Shown piece after piece: positions 15,625 to 20,853 of a DNA stretch of 21,001 nt. Under the pieces are notes generated by a model. It saw nothing but the letters and a program-made list of their open reading frames with translations, did no database searches and was not told the DNA's origin. The DNA is taken from positions 1 through 21,001 of IMG/VR virus record IMGVR_UViG_3300027760_000097. One strand, 5' to 3'. Each line of letters opens with the position of its first letter. Within the stretch, counting starts at the first letter, position 1. The DNA is from a virus. The position numbers and the translations under genes were made by a program.

Positions 15625-15648
15625 AACCCTGGTAGGTATACCAGGGTT
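15625..15648 (-). terminator. Terminator-like hairpin in terL leader
   Basis: AACCCTGGTA (15625-15634) pairs perfectly with TACCAGGGTT (15639-15648) around a 4-base loop. On the minus strand TCATG and then six T (15619-15614) follow. It lies between the candidate promoter at 15690-15720 and the terL start at 15596, so it may attenuate terL or end transcripts from upstream. Confidence 0.7.
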
Positions 15649-15689
15649 CACGTTGCCACACACGGGAGAGAAGGAAGAGAGGCAAGGTA

Positions 15690-15720
15690 ATTGTAGCGCA
15701 AATGTCGACATGTCGTTTTA
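15690..15720 (-). promoter_or_regulatory. Palindromic promoter element, terL copy
   Basis: CGACATGTCG (15706-15715) is a perfect palindrome lying where a -35 box would be. On the minus strand TACAAT (15695-15690) is a good -10. The same layout recurs at 13143-13173. The start point is predicted near 15683, giving a leader of about 87 bases that includes a pyrimidine-rich tract and the hairpin. The palindrome probably binds a dimeric regulator. Confidence 0.65.
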
Positions 15721-15972
15721 TCCGAGTTTTGCAGTAGTTCTAGTGTGCAACTCGTGTACAACAGCGTGAAGGGCCTCTGCCCCTGTTAAAGCTTCTTCTA
15801 AAACTGCAACATCACGGGTTCTAGAGTAAACGCTCATACAACGACCTATTTCGTAGGTAGCCTGTTCAATCCACATCTCAAGTTCTGTTGTATGTATCTT
15901 TCTTACGCGTTTTACTACTTTTTCTGAAAAAGGCTTATCCCAAGGGCTTTTCTTTTTAAACACGCCAGTCAC
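15718..15972 (-). CDS. Small helical hypothetical protein
   Basis: This 84-residue protein is almost wholly helical. A basic N-terminus (FKKKSPWDKPFSEKVVKRVRK) is followed by MWIEQATYEIGRCMSVYSRTRD and then ALTGAEALHAVVHELHTRT. The layout (basic arm plus helical body, upstream of terL) is compatible with a small terminase, but it is shorter than most and has no recognisable helix-turn-helix; I therefore leave it unnamed. GTG at 15972 follows GGAAG. It overlaps the preceding gene by 17 bases. Its stop is part of the palindromic promoter element in front of terL. Confidence 0.75.
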   Translation of the reverse strand: MTGVFKKKSPWDKPFSEKVVKRVRKIHTTELEMWIEQATYEIGRCMSVYSRTRDVAVLEEALTGAEALHAVVHELHTRTTAKLG

Positions 15973-16243
15973 CTATTTCTTCCGTATTAAGTTCCATATC
16001 CCTAAGACCTAATGCTTTAGCAATCATATCATCGGCATCCTCATCAAAAACAAAGCCTTCAGAGCGCTTCCATAATCCCAACACAAACCCAGGCTTAGTA
16101 AAGGGAAAACGAAATACTAGGCATACTTTGCTTTGTCTAAACGGATGTTCAGTTTCCTGGGTCCAGCCTTTTTCTACCACAGGTAACAAATTACGGTGGT
16201 AGTACTGAAGAACGTCTACGTATAGTGGTCCAATTGATTTCAT
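15956..16243 (-). CDS. Hypothetical protein
   Basis: The chosen start is ATG at 16243 (MKSIGPLYVDVLQYYHRN), one base beyond the TAA of the KTSC gene (TAATATG), giving 95 residues. A longer frame to 16303 would run deep into that gene and is less likely. The protein is a mixed alpha/beta unknown with a VCLVFRFPFTKPGFVLGLWKR segment (41-60) and an acidic C-terminal half (FDEDADDMIAK, NTEEIGDW). No motif is recognised. It has no independent Shine-Dalgarno at useful distance, so re-initiation from the upstream gene is expected. It belongs to the chain of small genes feeding into terL. Confidence 0.7.
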   Translation of the reverse strand: MKSIGPLYVDVLQYYHRNLLPVVEKGWTQETEHPFRQSKVCLVFRFPFTKPGFVLGLWKRSEGFVFDEDADDMIAKALGLRDMELNTEEIGDWRV

Positions 16244-16244
16244 A

Positions 16245-16745
16245 TTAGTTTGCTGCGAAGCCTCCGCCGTCTCCGTACATATAACTAGCAAATGCTTTAA
16301 CATCGTTTAGCTGAACTCGTTGGTCTCTTGGCATTCCAGCGGGGTCAGCTAATCCCATTTTAGGCCATTTATTAAGCCCAGAAGCTTCTAGGTATGGGCC
16401 CTTTGAAGGCGCAAGAACAAAGCCTTCCCAAAGGTATGGTGGGACGTCGTAGTAATTCCACCAAGTTCCATCTCTAAATACAACAGTTAAAGTTTGAGTA
16501 TTTGCGTCGTATCCAGCTTTTAGTGTTCTTGGTTTTTTAGGGTTTGAGCTTGTTGTTGCTCTTAAGTTATACGCAGATATAACTTGATACTTTGAGGCTA
16601 CTTCTGCTTTTTTTACTTTTGATGAGGGGTTAAATAAATACTCATCAAGAGTTGGAAGGCTAGAGGCTCCAGAGGGTTGACCTATTTGATATCCGCCAAG
16701 TAGTACGTCAATACTAGGTACTTGGGCTCTTTTTCTTGGGGGCAT
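16245..16745 (-). CDS. KTSC-domain protein
   Basis: This 166-residue protein has a basic N-terminus (MPPRKRAQ), a low-complexity linker, and a KTSC-type domain at about 76-130: AGYDANTQTLTVVFRDGTWWNYYDVPPYLWEGFVLAPSKGPYL contains the pattern YDxxxxxLxVxFxxGxxxxYxxVPxxxxxxFxxAxSxGxY. The family is named for a conserved Lys-Thr-Ser-Cys signature; here the corresponding piece is APSKG and the last part of the domain diverges. KTSC domains occur in bacterial and phage proteins, sometimes linked to nucleic-acid enzymes, but a general role is not established. ATG at 16745 follows AAGGAAG and shares one base with the preceding stop (TAATG). Confidence 0.8.
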   Translation of the reverse strand: MPPRKRAQVPSIDVLLGGYQIGQPSGASSLPTLDEYLFNPSSKVKKAEVASKYQVISAYNLRATTSSNPKKPRTLKAGYDANTQTLTVVFRDGTWWNYYDVPPYLWEGFVLAPSKGPYLEASGLNKWPKMGLADPAGMPRDQRVQLNDVKAFASYMYGDGGGFAAN

Positions 16746-17011
16746 TAATCTTCCTTACAGGTGTGGTCGCCTGTCTTATGCGCTAGAACTCGCTCGTTAC
16801 ATTCTGAGCAAGTTAGCACGCGGGCTCCCTTAAAGTTATTTTGAGCAGTTGACCCGATAGGAAAGTTACTTCCATCTTCAGGTACTTCTGACTCATACTC
16901 GGTATTAATTTTAGACTCTCTAAATAACTCTTGTGGAAACGGTCCAGAAGGGCTCGTAACTCTAGAAGGTATTGGGTGAGCCTGAGCCGCTTTCACGCGG
17001 GTTACCTTCAT
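16745..17011 (-). CDS. Small protein with C-terminal zinc-finger-like motif
   Basis: This 88-residue protein has a long polar, probably disordered N-terminal part (Pro, Ser, Glu, Asn-rich; 1-60) and a C-terminal motif TCSECNERVLAHKTGDHTC (67-85). In it C68, C71, H83 and C85 could bind zinc as CxxC...HxC. Size and layout resemble the many small phage zinc-finger proteins of unknown target. ATG at 17011 overlaps the preceding stop as ATGA; the stop overlaps the next ATG as TAATG, so three genes are translated as a chain. Confidence 0.75.
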   Translation of the reverse strand: MKVTRVKAAQAHPIPSRVTSPSGPFPQELFRESKINTEYESEVPEDGSNFPIGSTAQNNFKGARVLTCSECNERVLAHKTGDHTCKED

Positions 17012-17223
17012 TCTGTTGGTTCTTCAGTAACTTCTTCAGTCTTTTTCTTAGAAGACTTTTTAGGTGTTGAGTCTTCCGCTGAAACAAAGGCTAGTGGAAA
17101 GTGGCCAGCAGTAGCACGTTCACGAAGGTGCTTTGGTAGGCACTGGGTGCAATAGTCAACGGGGTTTACCCCAGCATCGGCTACTGTATAGATTGCATGA
17201 TTATCACAATTAACGCATTTCAT
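17008..17223 (-). CDS. Small two-CxxC zinc-binding protein
   Basis: ATG at 17223 is chosen because GGAGG sits 6-7 bases upstream; the frame extends to 17271 but that part crosses a terminator hairpin. The 71-residue protein has CVNC (C3, C6) and CTQC (C25, C28), typical of a four-cysteine zinc knuckle, followed by KHLRERATAG and a Lys/Glu/Thr-rich tail (SKKKTEEVTEEPTE) that is likely disordered. This is a standard layout for small phage zinc proteins that may bind nucleic acid or host factors. It begins the five-gene chain that runs to 15718. Confidence 0.8.
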   Translation of the reverse strand: MKCVNCDNHAIYTVADAGVNPVDYCTQCLPKHLRERATAGHFPLAFVSAEDSTPKKSSKKKTEEVTEEPTE

Positions 17224-17258
17224 AGTTTTTCCTCCTTCTTTAAGTGTACAACAAAAAA

Positions 17259-17281
17259 GGGAGCAGCACATAGCCGCTCCC
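17259..17281 (-). terminator. Intrinsic terminator after holin genes
   Basis: GGGAGC-a-GC (17259-17267) pairs with GC-c-GCTCCC (17273-17281) with one mismatch and a 5-base loop. On the minus strand six T (17258-17253) follow immediately. It terminates the two membrane-protein genes that end at 17296. The next gene starts 36 bases beyond the stem with no obvious promoter between. Confidence 0.8.
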
Positions 17282-17295
17282 CCAATTGTAGGCTT

Positions 17296-17586
17296 TTATT
17301 TCTTCTTTGGAGCCTTTTTAGCCACAGAGGCTTCTACTGCAAGTTTCTTAGTAATTTCTGCAAGGCCAATAGTTGCTACTCGGCCAAACGCTGGGTCCTT
17401 CTTATTGATATAGCGAAGTGCTACTGGGACCAAAGATGCCCATAGAGCGTTGGCTACTAGTAGCCACTCGCCTGAACTAAAGTCCAACGGTGTTGCTGCT
17501 CCGCTTGTTTGCATGACAATCATTACTGCGCCGATAACTTGGCCAAGCAAGTTACGTGCATAGGATTCAATCATTGCTTTATTCAT
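17296..17586 (-). CDS. Holin-like small membrane protein
   Basis: This 96-residue protein has two likely transmembrane helices, about 13-30 (LLGQVIGAVMIVMQTSGA) and 41-60 (WLLVANALWASLVPVALRYI), and a Lys/Ala-rich cytoplasmic tail (KKLAVEASVAKKAPKKK). This is the size and charge plan of a phage class II holin, which opens the membrane at lysis. The lysin gene lies a few hundred bases away in the opposite direction. ATG at 17586 follows GGAGAAAA and overlaps the preceding stop (ATGA). Because the lysin has its own signal peptide, this protein may act as a pinholin or time lysis rather than release the enzyme; that is inference. Confidence 0.7.
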   Translation of the reverse strand: MNKAMIESYARNLLGQVIGAVMIVMQTSGAATPLDFSSGEWLLVANALWASLVPVALRYINKKDPAFGRVATIGLAEITKKLAVEASVAKKAPKKK

Positions 17587-17831
17587 TTTTCTCCTTCTTC
17601 TACGTGCTGGTCGAAACGACCCTCAAGTCTTGACAATGATACACGAACTTCAACCATGTCCACGGCAATTCTATTAATTGCGTCTTTTAGCGATGAGCCA
17701 CCATTGGGCTTAAGCTCTGACAGGTAATGTTTAATTGTCCAACGAATACCTACAATTATCGCGGCGCCTACGCCTAATAACGTAGATGATAAAGCTGCCC
17801 AGTCTTGTACGCTCAAGGTGTATCCGTTCAA
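17583..17831 (-). CDS. Small membrane protein, holin partner
   Basis: This 82-residue protein has one N-terminal transmembrane segment (~14-32, LSSTLLGVGAAIIVGIRWT), then the motif YLSELKPNGGSSLKDAI (36-52), then an amphipathic helix ending in an acidic tail. Small phage membrane proteins with ELKPNGGSSL are common beside holins and lysins, and may be antiholins or regulators. The only usable start is TTG at 17831: a stop codon lies 18 bases upstream in frame with no ATG between. There is no clear Shine-Dalgarno, but TATGAT at 17851-17846 on the minus strand could be a -10, giving a very short leader. Confidence 0.75.
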   Translation of the reverse strand: MNGYTLSVQDWAALSSTLLGVGAAIIVGIRWTIKHYLSELKPNGGSSLKDAINRIAVDMVEVRVSLSRLEGRFDQHVEEGEK

Positions 17832-18040
17832 TAGGTGTGATGTATATCATAGAATGGTAACAATAATAATACCGCGTTTAATTAAAATATTATTAAATAT
17901 TTGTGCTTAAACTTGCATTTAGATGTACTTATCAATAAAAATTACTGGTTCAACTTGACACGGCATGTAACTCTGGTGTTTCCTAGAACATGACAGGGCC
18001 ACTCACAAGGTGGCTTTTGCCTACTGAGAGGAGCAATTAA
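17832..18040. promoter_or_regulatory. Divergent control region between holin pair and lysin
   Basis: These 209 bases contain no ORF. The left part is AT-rich with TATGAT (17851-17846, minus strand) as a candidate -10 for the membrane genes. The right part has TTGACA (17955-17960, plus strand) as a possible -35 for lysin, partly within a small inverted repeat TCAAcTTGA, but only a weak -10 follows. A small hairpin, GCCAC (17998-18002) with GTGGC (18010-18014) followed by TTTT, lies in the lysin leader and could attenuate it. Confidence 0.45.
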
Positions 18041-18586
18041 ATGCTCAATATCAGAATTAATCTAACGATTAATCTAAGAAAGGTTGTATCAATACTAGGA
18101 GTACTCCTCATTACGAGCTCCCAGATGTTACAGCCAGCGTACGCGGTTAAAGAGTTTAGCAAGACAGTATTACCGCCAGAAAAGGCTATTACTGTATCGC
18201 TGACACACTTGAAGGTGACCACTACGCAATCAGCTGCTAGGAAAGCCCTAGCAAGCCCACACGCTAAGTACTTTGATGCGGAAGCAACAGCGTTCTTAAC
18301 TGTGTATACCCAAGACTGGTCCGTTAAAGAATGGAATTGTCTTAGATATATTTGGACTAAAGAAAGCCACTTTAATCCAAAGGCCGAAAACAAGAGCTCG
18401 GGAGCATACGGAATTGCTCAATTTATGCCAAGCACTTGGGGAAACTACAAGGTTGAAAAAACCTCAGACGCCCAACTACAGATTAAATATGGCTTGCGTT
18501 ACATCCTAAAGCGTTACGGCAATGCTGCTGACCCAAATGGAGCGTGTAATGCACAGGCCTTCTGGAAGAAGAACAATTGGTACTAG
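18041..18586 (+). CDS. Secreted SLT-type lytic transglycosylase (lysin)
   Basis: This 181-residue enzyme is predicted to cleave peptidoglycan glycan strands at lysis or entry. Residues 1-35 form a signal peptide: basic N-region, hydrophobic core VVSILGVLLITSS, and probable cleavage after AYA (33-35). A low-conservation spacer to ~92 is followed by an SLT-type catalytic domain: WTKESHFNPKAENKSSGAYGIAQFMPSTWG (105-134), with E108 as catalytic acid, and IKYGLRYILKRYGN (148-161). The fold resembles actinobacterial secreted transglycosylases with the GAYGIxQ motif. ATG follows AGAGGAG at about 8 bases. It is the only plus-strand gene and ends at a strong terminator. Sec export would let it act without full holin release. 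Confidence 0.88.
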   Translation: MLNIRINLTINLRKVVSILGVLLITSSQMLQPAYAVKEFSKTVLPPEKAITVSLTHLKVTTTQSAARKALASPHAKYFDAEATAFLTVYTQDWSVKEWNCLRYIWTKESHFNPKAENKSSGAYGIAQFMPSTWGNYKVEKTSDAQLQIKYGLRYILKRYGNAADPNGACNAQAFWKKNNWY

Positions 18587-18600
18587 ACGTAAAATAAAAA

Positions 18601-18627
18601 AGCCCCCCAGCTAAATGCTGGGGGGCT
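18601..18627. terminator. Strong bidirectional terminator
   Basis: AGCCCCCCAGC (18601-18611) pairs perfectly with GCTGGGGGGCT (18617-18627) around a 5-base loop. On the plus strand TTTTTATTT follows; on the minus strand TTTTTATTTT follows (18600-18591). It ends both the lysin gene and the convergent structural gene at 18639. Confidence 0.92.
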
Positions 18628-18638
18628 TTTTATTTAGG

Positions 18639-19589
18639 CTATGCAGCCCAAGGTGTGATTGTAATTGTTGCTGTTGTAGCGACTGAAGCAGTTGCTGCCG
18701 CTGTTGACTGTGTCTTGATTGTTCCAGCTGTACCTGTTAGGCGTGTACCAGGTGTAATAGCGCCTGTGTTGGCAACTGTCCATCCTGAACCTGCAATAAC
18801 AAGTGTGCTTCCTGAACCACCAGTTACAGTCCAAGTACCAACAAGTGCTGCTGGGATACCTGTACCTGCGGCGATAGTTACCTTAGTACCTACAGGCCAT
18901 GTTGAAGTTCCGCCAGCGATTGTTACTGTTGCCGCTGTGGTTGCTGTTACGTTAATACCAGTTGGCTGTGTAGCAGTGTTTGTAGCTGCTGAAGCTGTAG
19001 TGATATTAGCTGCTTCGTAACCTGCATCCTTAAGCTCATCAAGAGCTACTGCTGTTGTATCACCAAGTACTGAAGGTACGTTGATGTATCCAATTCCAGC
19101 GCCATCTCCTGCTGTTAGAGCGTCTGTGCGCTGAACCTTGCCATACTGACCTGTAATAAGACCAGCGTTAGCTGCGTTAGTTACTGTAAAGCTAAGCGCG
19201 TTAGCTGTAGCAACAGTTGCTGCTGAAAGGTTGTAAGCACCTGCTGAAAGACCTGTAATGTTTACAGAAGAACCTGCAGCTAGATTGTTTTGTGATGTAT
19301 AAGTTACTGTTGTGCCATCACCTGAAACTGCTGTAATAATAAAATTACCTGAACCTGGTGTGTAAGAAGGGTATCCTGCCCAACCAGCTTCTGCTACTGC
19401 GTGGTTAGAAAGTGATGCATCTAGACGGTCTGCTGCTACGCGAGTAGTAGCTGACCATGCATAATCTCCTGAAGAGTTTGCTGAAAAGTTTGCTGGAGTC
19501 ACTGCCGCAGCTCGGTCATCGTTTGGTTGCATAGGGAAGTTTCCCCACACAAAGTCAACGGCTTGCTGACCTGATGTGTCTGTTGCCAT
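18639..19589 (-). CDS. Structural protein with split PASTA-like segment
   Basis: This 316-residue protein is Ala/Thr/Gly-rich, as in virion surface proteins. Residues 1-26 (QQAVDFVWGNFPMQPNDDR) are distinctive and probably the virion-binding end. A beta domain covers ~82-150 (FIITAVSGDGTTVTYTSQNN...). INVPSVLGDTTAVALDELKDAGYEAANIT (169-197) looks like the first half of a PASTA domain. A second beta domain (~212-286) follows, and GTIKTQSTAAATASVATTATITIT (289-312) resembles a PASTA second half. PASTA domains bind cell-wall fragments or serve as spacers. ATG at 19589 has a weak Shine-Dalgarno. It ends 12 bases from the bidirectional terminator. A cell-wall-contacting decoration protein is suggested, not shown. 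Confidence 0.75.
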   Translation of the reverse strand: MATDTSGQQAVDFVWGNFPMQPNDDRAAAVTPANFSANSSGDYAWSATTRVAADRLDASLSNHAVAEAGWAGYPSYTPGSGNFIITAVSGDGTTVTYTSQNNLAAGSSVNITGLSAGAYNLSAATVATANALSFTVTNAANAGLITGQYGKVQRTDALTAGDGAGIGYINVPSVLGDTTAVALDELKDAGYEAANITTASAATNTATQPTGINVTATTAATVTIAGGTSTWPVGTKVTIAAGTGIPAALVGTWTVTGGSGSTLVIAGSGWTVANTGAITPGTRLTGTAGTIKTQSTAAATASVATTATITITPWAA

Positions 19590-19678
19590 TATTTTACCTA
19601 TTTCTCTAGAGTGGTATTAACGCCTGATATCGTGGGCGCAAAGGCTATTGTCCAACGGAAATACAGAGGTTGTCAGGC

Positions 19679-19840
19679 TTAATTCGAAGACTCTCCGTTA
19701 GGACCTTTACCTGGACGACTATAGGTTCCAATACTCGGTGTTTCATTTTTAGTTAAATATATTTTGCGTATGCCAAATCTACTGTCTCTAATCGTGGCAG
19801 GTTTAAACTTTGCATCAGTGTCAAACGTTTTTTTTCTCAT
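19679..19840 (-). CDS. 53-residue basic hypothetical protein
   Basis: The frame runs from ATG at 19840 to TAA at 19681-19679. The product opens MRKKTFDTDAKFKPATIRDS and ends in a Gly/Pro/Ser-rich tail (SRPGKGPNGESSN). It is basic, with no recognised motif. The ATG overlaps the stop of the preceding reading frame as ATGA, the same coupling seen elsewhere in this genome, which is the best evidence that it is translated. A run of eight A covers codons 2-5. Its own Shine-Dalgarno is weak. Confidence 0.6.
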   Translation of the reverse strand: MRKKTFDTDAKFKPATIRDSRFGIRKIYLTKNETPSIGTYSRPGKGPNGESSN

Positions 19841-19974
19841 GGAGACCATCGATTCCATTGAAGAGCTTGTGTTTCTTGTCCTTGGGTAGCGCCAACAGCT
19901 CTAGTAAGCGAATCACGAAAATCGCGGTCGCTAGGTTTGTCTACTTTGCTAGATTTATTTAATTGGGGTTCCAA
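19837..19974 (-). CDS. Out-of-frame extension or small gene (putative)
   Basis: This frame ends in TGA at 19837, overlapping the next ATG. Between about 19957 and 19837 it encodes a coding-like hydrophilic peptide, KPSDRDFRDSLTRAVGATQG followed by QETQALQWNRWSP. Further upstream the same frame becomes Leu/Val-rich, as expected of a shadow of the overlapping gene. The first usable start near the transition is TTG at 19974 (45 residues), with only a weak GGCGG-rich Shine-Dalgarno. Alternatives are a +1 frameshift extension of the 211-residue protein, or a one-base assembly or sequencing error splitting one gene. I cannot choose among these from sequence alone. Confidence 0.45.
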   Translation of the reverse strand: MEPQLNKSSKVDKPSDRDFRDSLTRAVGATQGQETQALQWNRWSP

Positions 19975-20590
19975 CGCCGCCGCCAGGAGTTGTGCCACCA
20001 AATTGACCAGTAGAGCCGATACCAGCAACGTACTCAACGCCTTGACGAATAGGTGCAGGAGGTTTTCCGGCGTTATCATCAGCACGGTCACGACCAACGC
20101 GAGCCGCATAATTTGAATGTCGTCCAGCTGCTTCTGCTTGGCTTAACTCTCCTGAGTCAACCATTGCTTGAATTTTCTTAACTGTCATGCGAGGACCTGA
20201 AGACCCACCACGCTTTGGTGGTGGTGGAGCAAACGCAGGGTTCCAAGAGGCTTTTGCGTTGTCAAGGTCAGCAGATTGAGCGTGTGGGTTAGCTTTACCA
20301 AAACCTGTTAAATGTTCAGAGGCACGTCCACGACTCCAGTCTTGCTGTTGCACAGTAGCGTCAATACGGCTTGACTCACGATTAAACTTATCTACTTCGC
20401 CTGTTTGCTGACGACCAAAATCTAAAGCGCTATTTTGATTTGCAAGAAAAGCACCGTGAGACATTTCATCACGACGCATCTGCATGTACTGTCGCATTTG
20501 ACGGCTACTCATGCCACCCATACCGCCGCGACGGCTACCGCCAAAATATCTTCCAGCAGCGTTATCGCCTACACCTGAATTAAGGTTCAT
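19955..20590 (-). CDS. Arg/Gln/Gly-rich hypothetical protein
   Basis: ATG at 20590 (MNLNSGVGDNAAGRYFGGSR) is preferred over an in-frame ATG at 20614 because GGAGGG lies 5-6 bases upstream of it. The 211-residue product has a Gly/Arg/Met-rich N-terminus (RRGGMGGMSSRQMRQYMQMRRDEM), a polar helical region with many Gln, Ser and Asp (QQTGEVDKFNRESSRIDATVQQQDW), a proline run (APPPPKRGG), and MTVKKIQAMVDSGELSQAEAAG (~142-163), which looks like a short helical hairpin. The end is Gly-rich. No domain is recognised. A scaffold-like or internal virion protein is possible. A coding-like frame continues past its stop in a different register. Confidence 0.75.
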   Translation of the reverse strand: MNLNSGVGDNAAGRYFGGSRRGGMGGMSSRQMRQYMQMRRDEMSHGAFLANQNSALDFGRQQTGEVDKFNRESSRIDATVQQQDWSRGRASEHLTGFGKANPHAQSADLDNAKASWNPAFAPPPPKRGGSSGPRMTVKKIQAMVDSGELSQAEAAGRHSNYAARVGRDRADDNAGKPPAPIRQGVEYVAGIGSTGQFGGTTPGGGVGTPIK

Positions 20591-20636
20591 GCTTCCCTCC
20601 GGGTATGATGGCATATTAATATTGTTCCTGTTCTAC

Positions 20637-20744
20637 TTAAGAAAGTCTGTCTAAACTTGGACGAAAATCTCCGCTAATTGGGTCAACAAAATCTTCCCAG
20701 CTAAATACTGGTTCTCTGTCACATCTTCCGTCAGCGTAAGCCAT
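20637..20744 (-). CDS. Possible 35-residue protein
   Basis: An ATG at 20744 opens a 35-codon frame, MAYADGRCDREPVFSWEDFV followed by DPISGDFRPSLDRLS, closed by TAA at 20639-20637. It overlaps the preceding zinc-knuckle gene by 14 bases and fills the space before the next gene. The composition is acidic and protein-like, but there is no Shine-Dalgarno and nothing familiar in it. It is included because otherwise this stretch is empty in a densely packed region. Confidence 0.4.
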   Translation of the reverse strand: MAYADGRCDREPVFSWEDFVDPISGDFRPSLDRLS

Positions 20745-20853
20745 AGTCTGATTCTAGATGTTTTTTCTCGCACATACGTGCTAAATCAGGAACAACGTAA
20801 CGCTTATCGCATAAAGCGCAGGTATAGCGCTTTATGCGTTCAGCATCATCCAC
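20731..20853 (-). CDS. 40-residue zinc-knuckle protein
   Basis: GTG at 20853 shares one base with the TAG of the upstream gene (TAGTG), supporting translational coupling. The 40 residues include RYTCALCDKRYVVPDLARMC followed by EKKH: C12 and C15 (CALC), with C28 and H32 as likely further ligands, a compact zinc-finger layout. Tiny C-x-x-C...C-x-x-x-H proteins are frequent in phages of this general kind. The end (LESDYGLR) overlaps the next small frame. A target is not known. Confidence 0.7.
   Translation of the reverse strand: MDDAERIKRYTCALCDKRYVVPDLARMCEKKHLESDYGLR

Noticed and set aside
16244-16303. Longer start for the 95-residue protein
   Set aside because: It would overlap the KTSC gene by 59 bases. 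The ATG at 16243 lies directly after that gene's stop, matching the coupling used throughout.
17224-17271. Longer start for the two-CxxC protein (Cys-rich extension)
   Set aside because: The extension runs over the terminator's T-run. A GGAGG lies just before the ATG at 17223.
18037-18393. Minus-strand frame opposite the lysin
   Set aside because: The plus-strand frame has a signal peptide, SLT motifs, a Shine-Dalgarno and a terminator; the opposite frame shows none.
19975-20109. ATG-started 90-residue version of the out-of-frame extension
   Set aside because: Its first half is Leu/Val-rich and lies wholly inside the 211-residue gene; only the last ~40 codons look coding.
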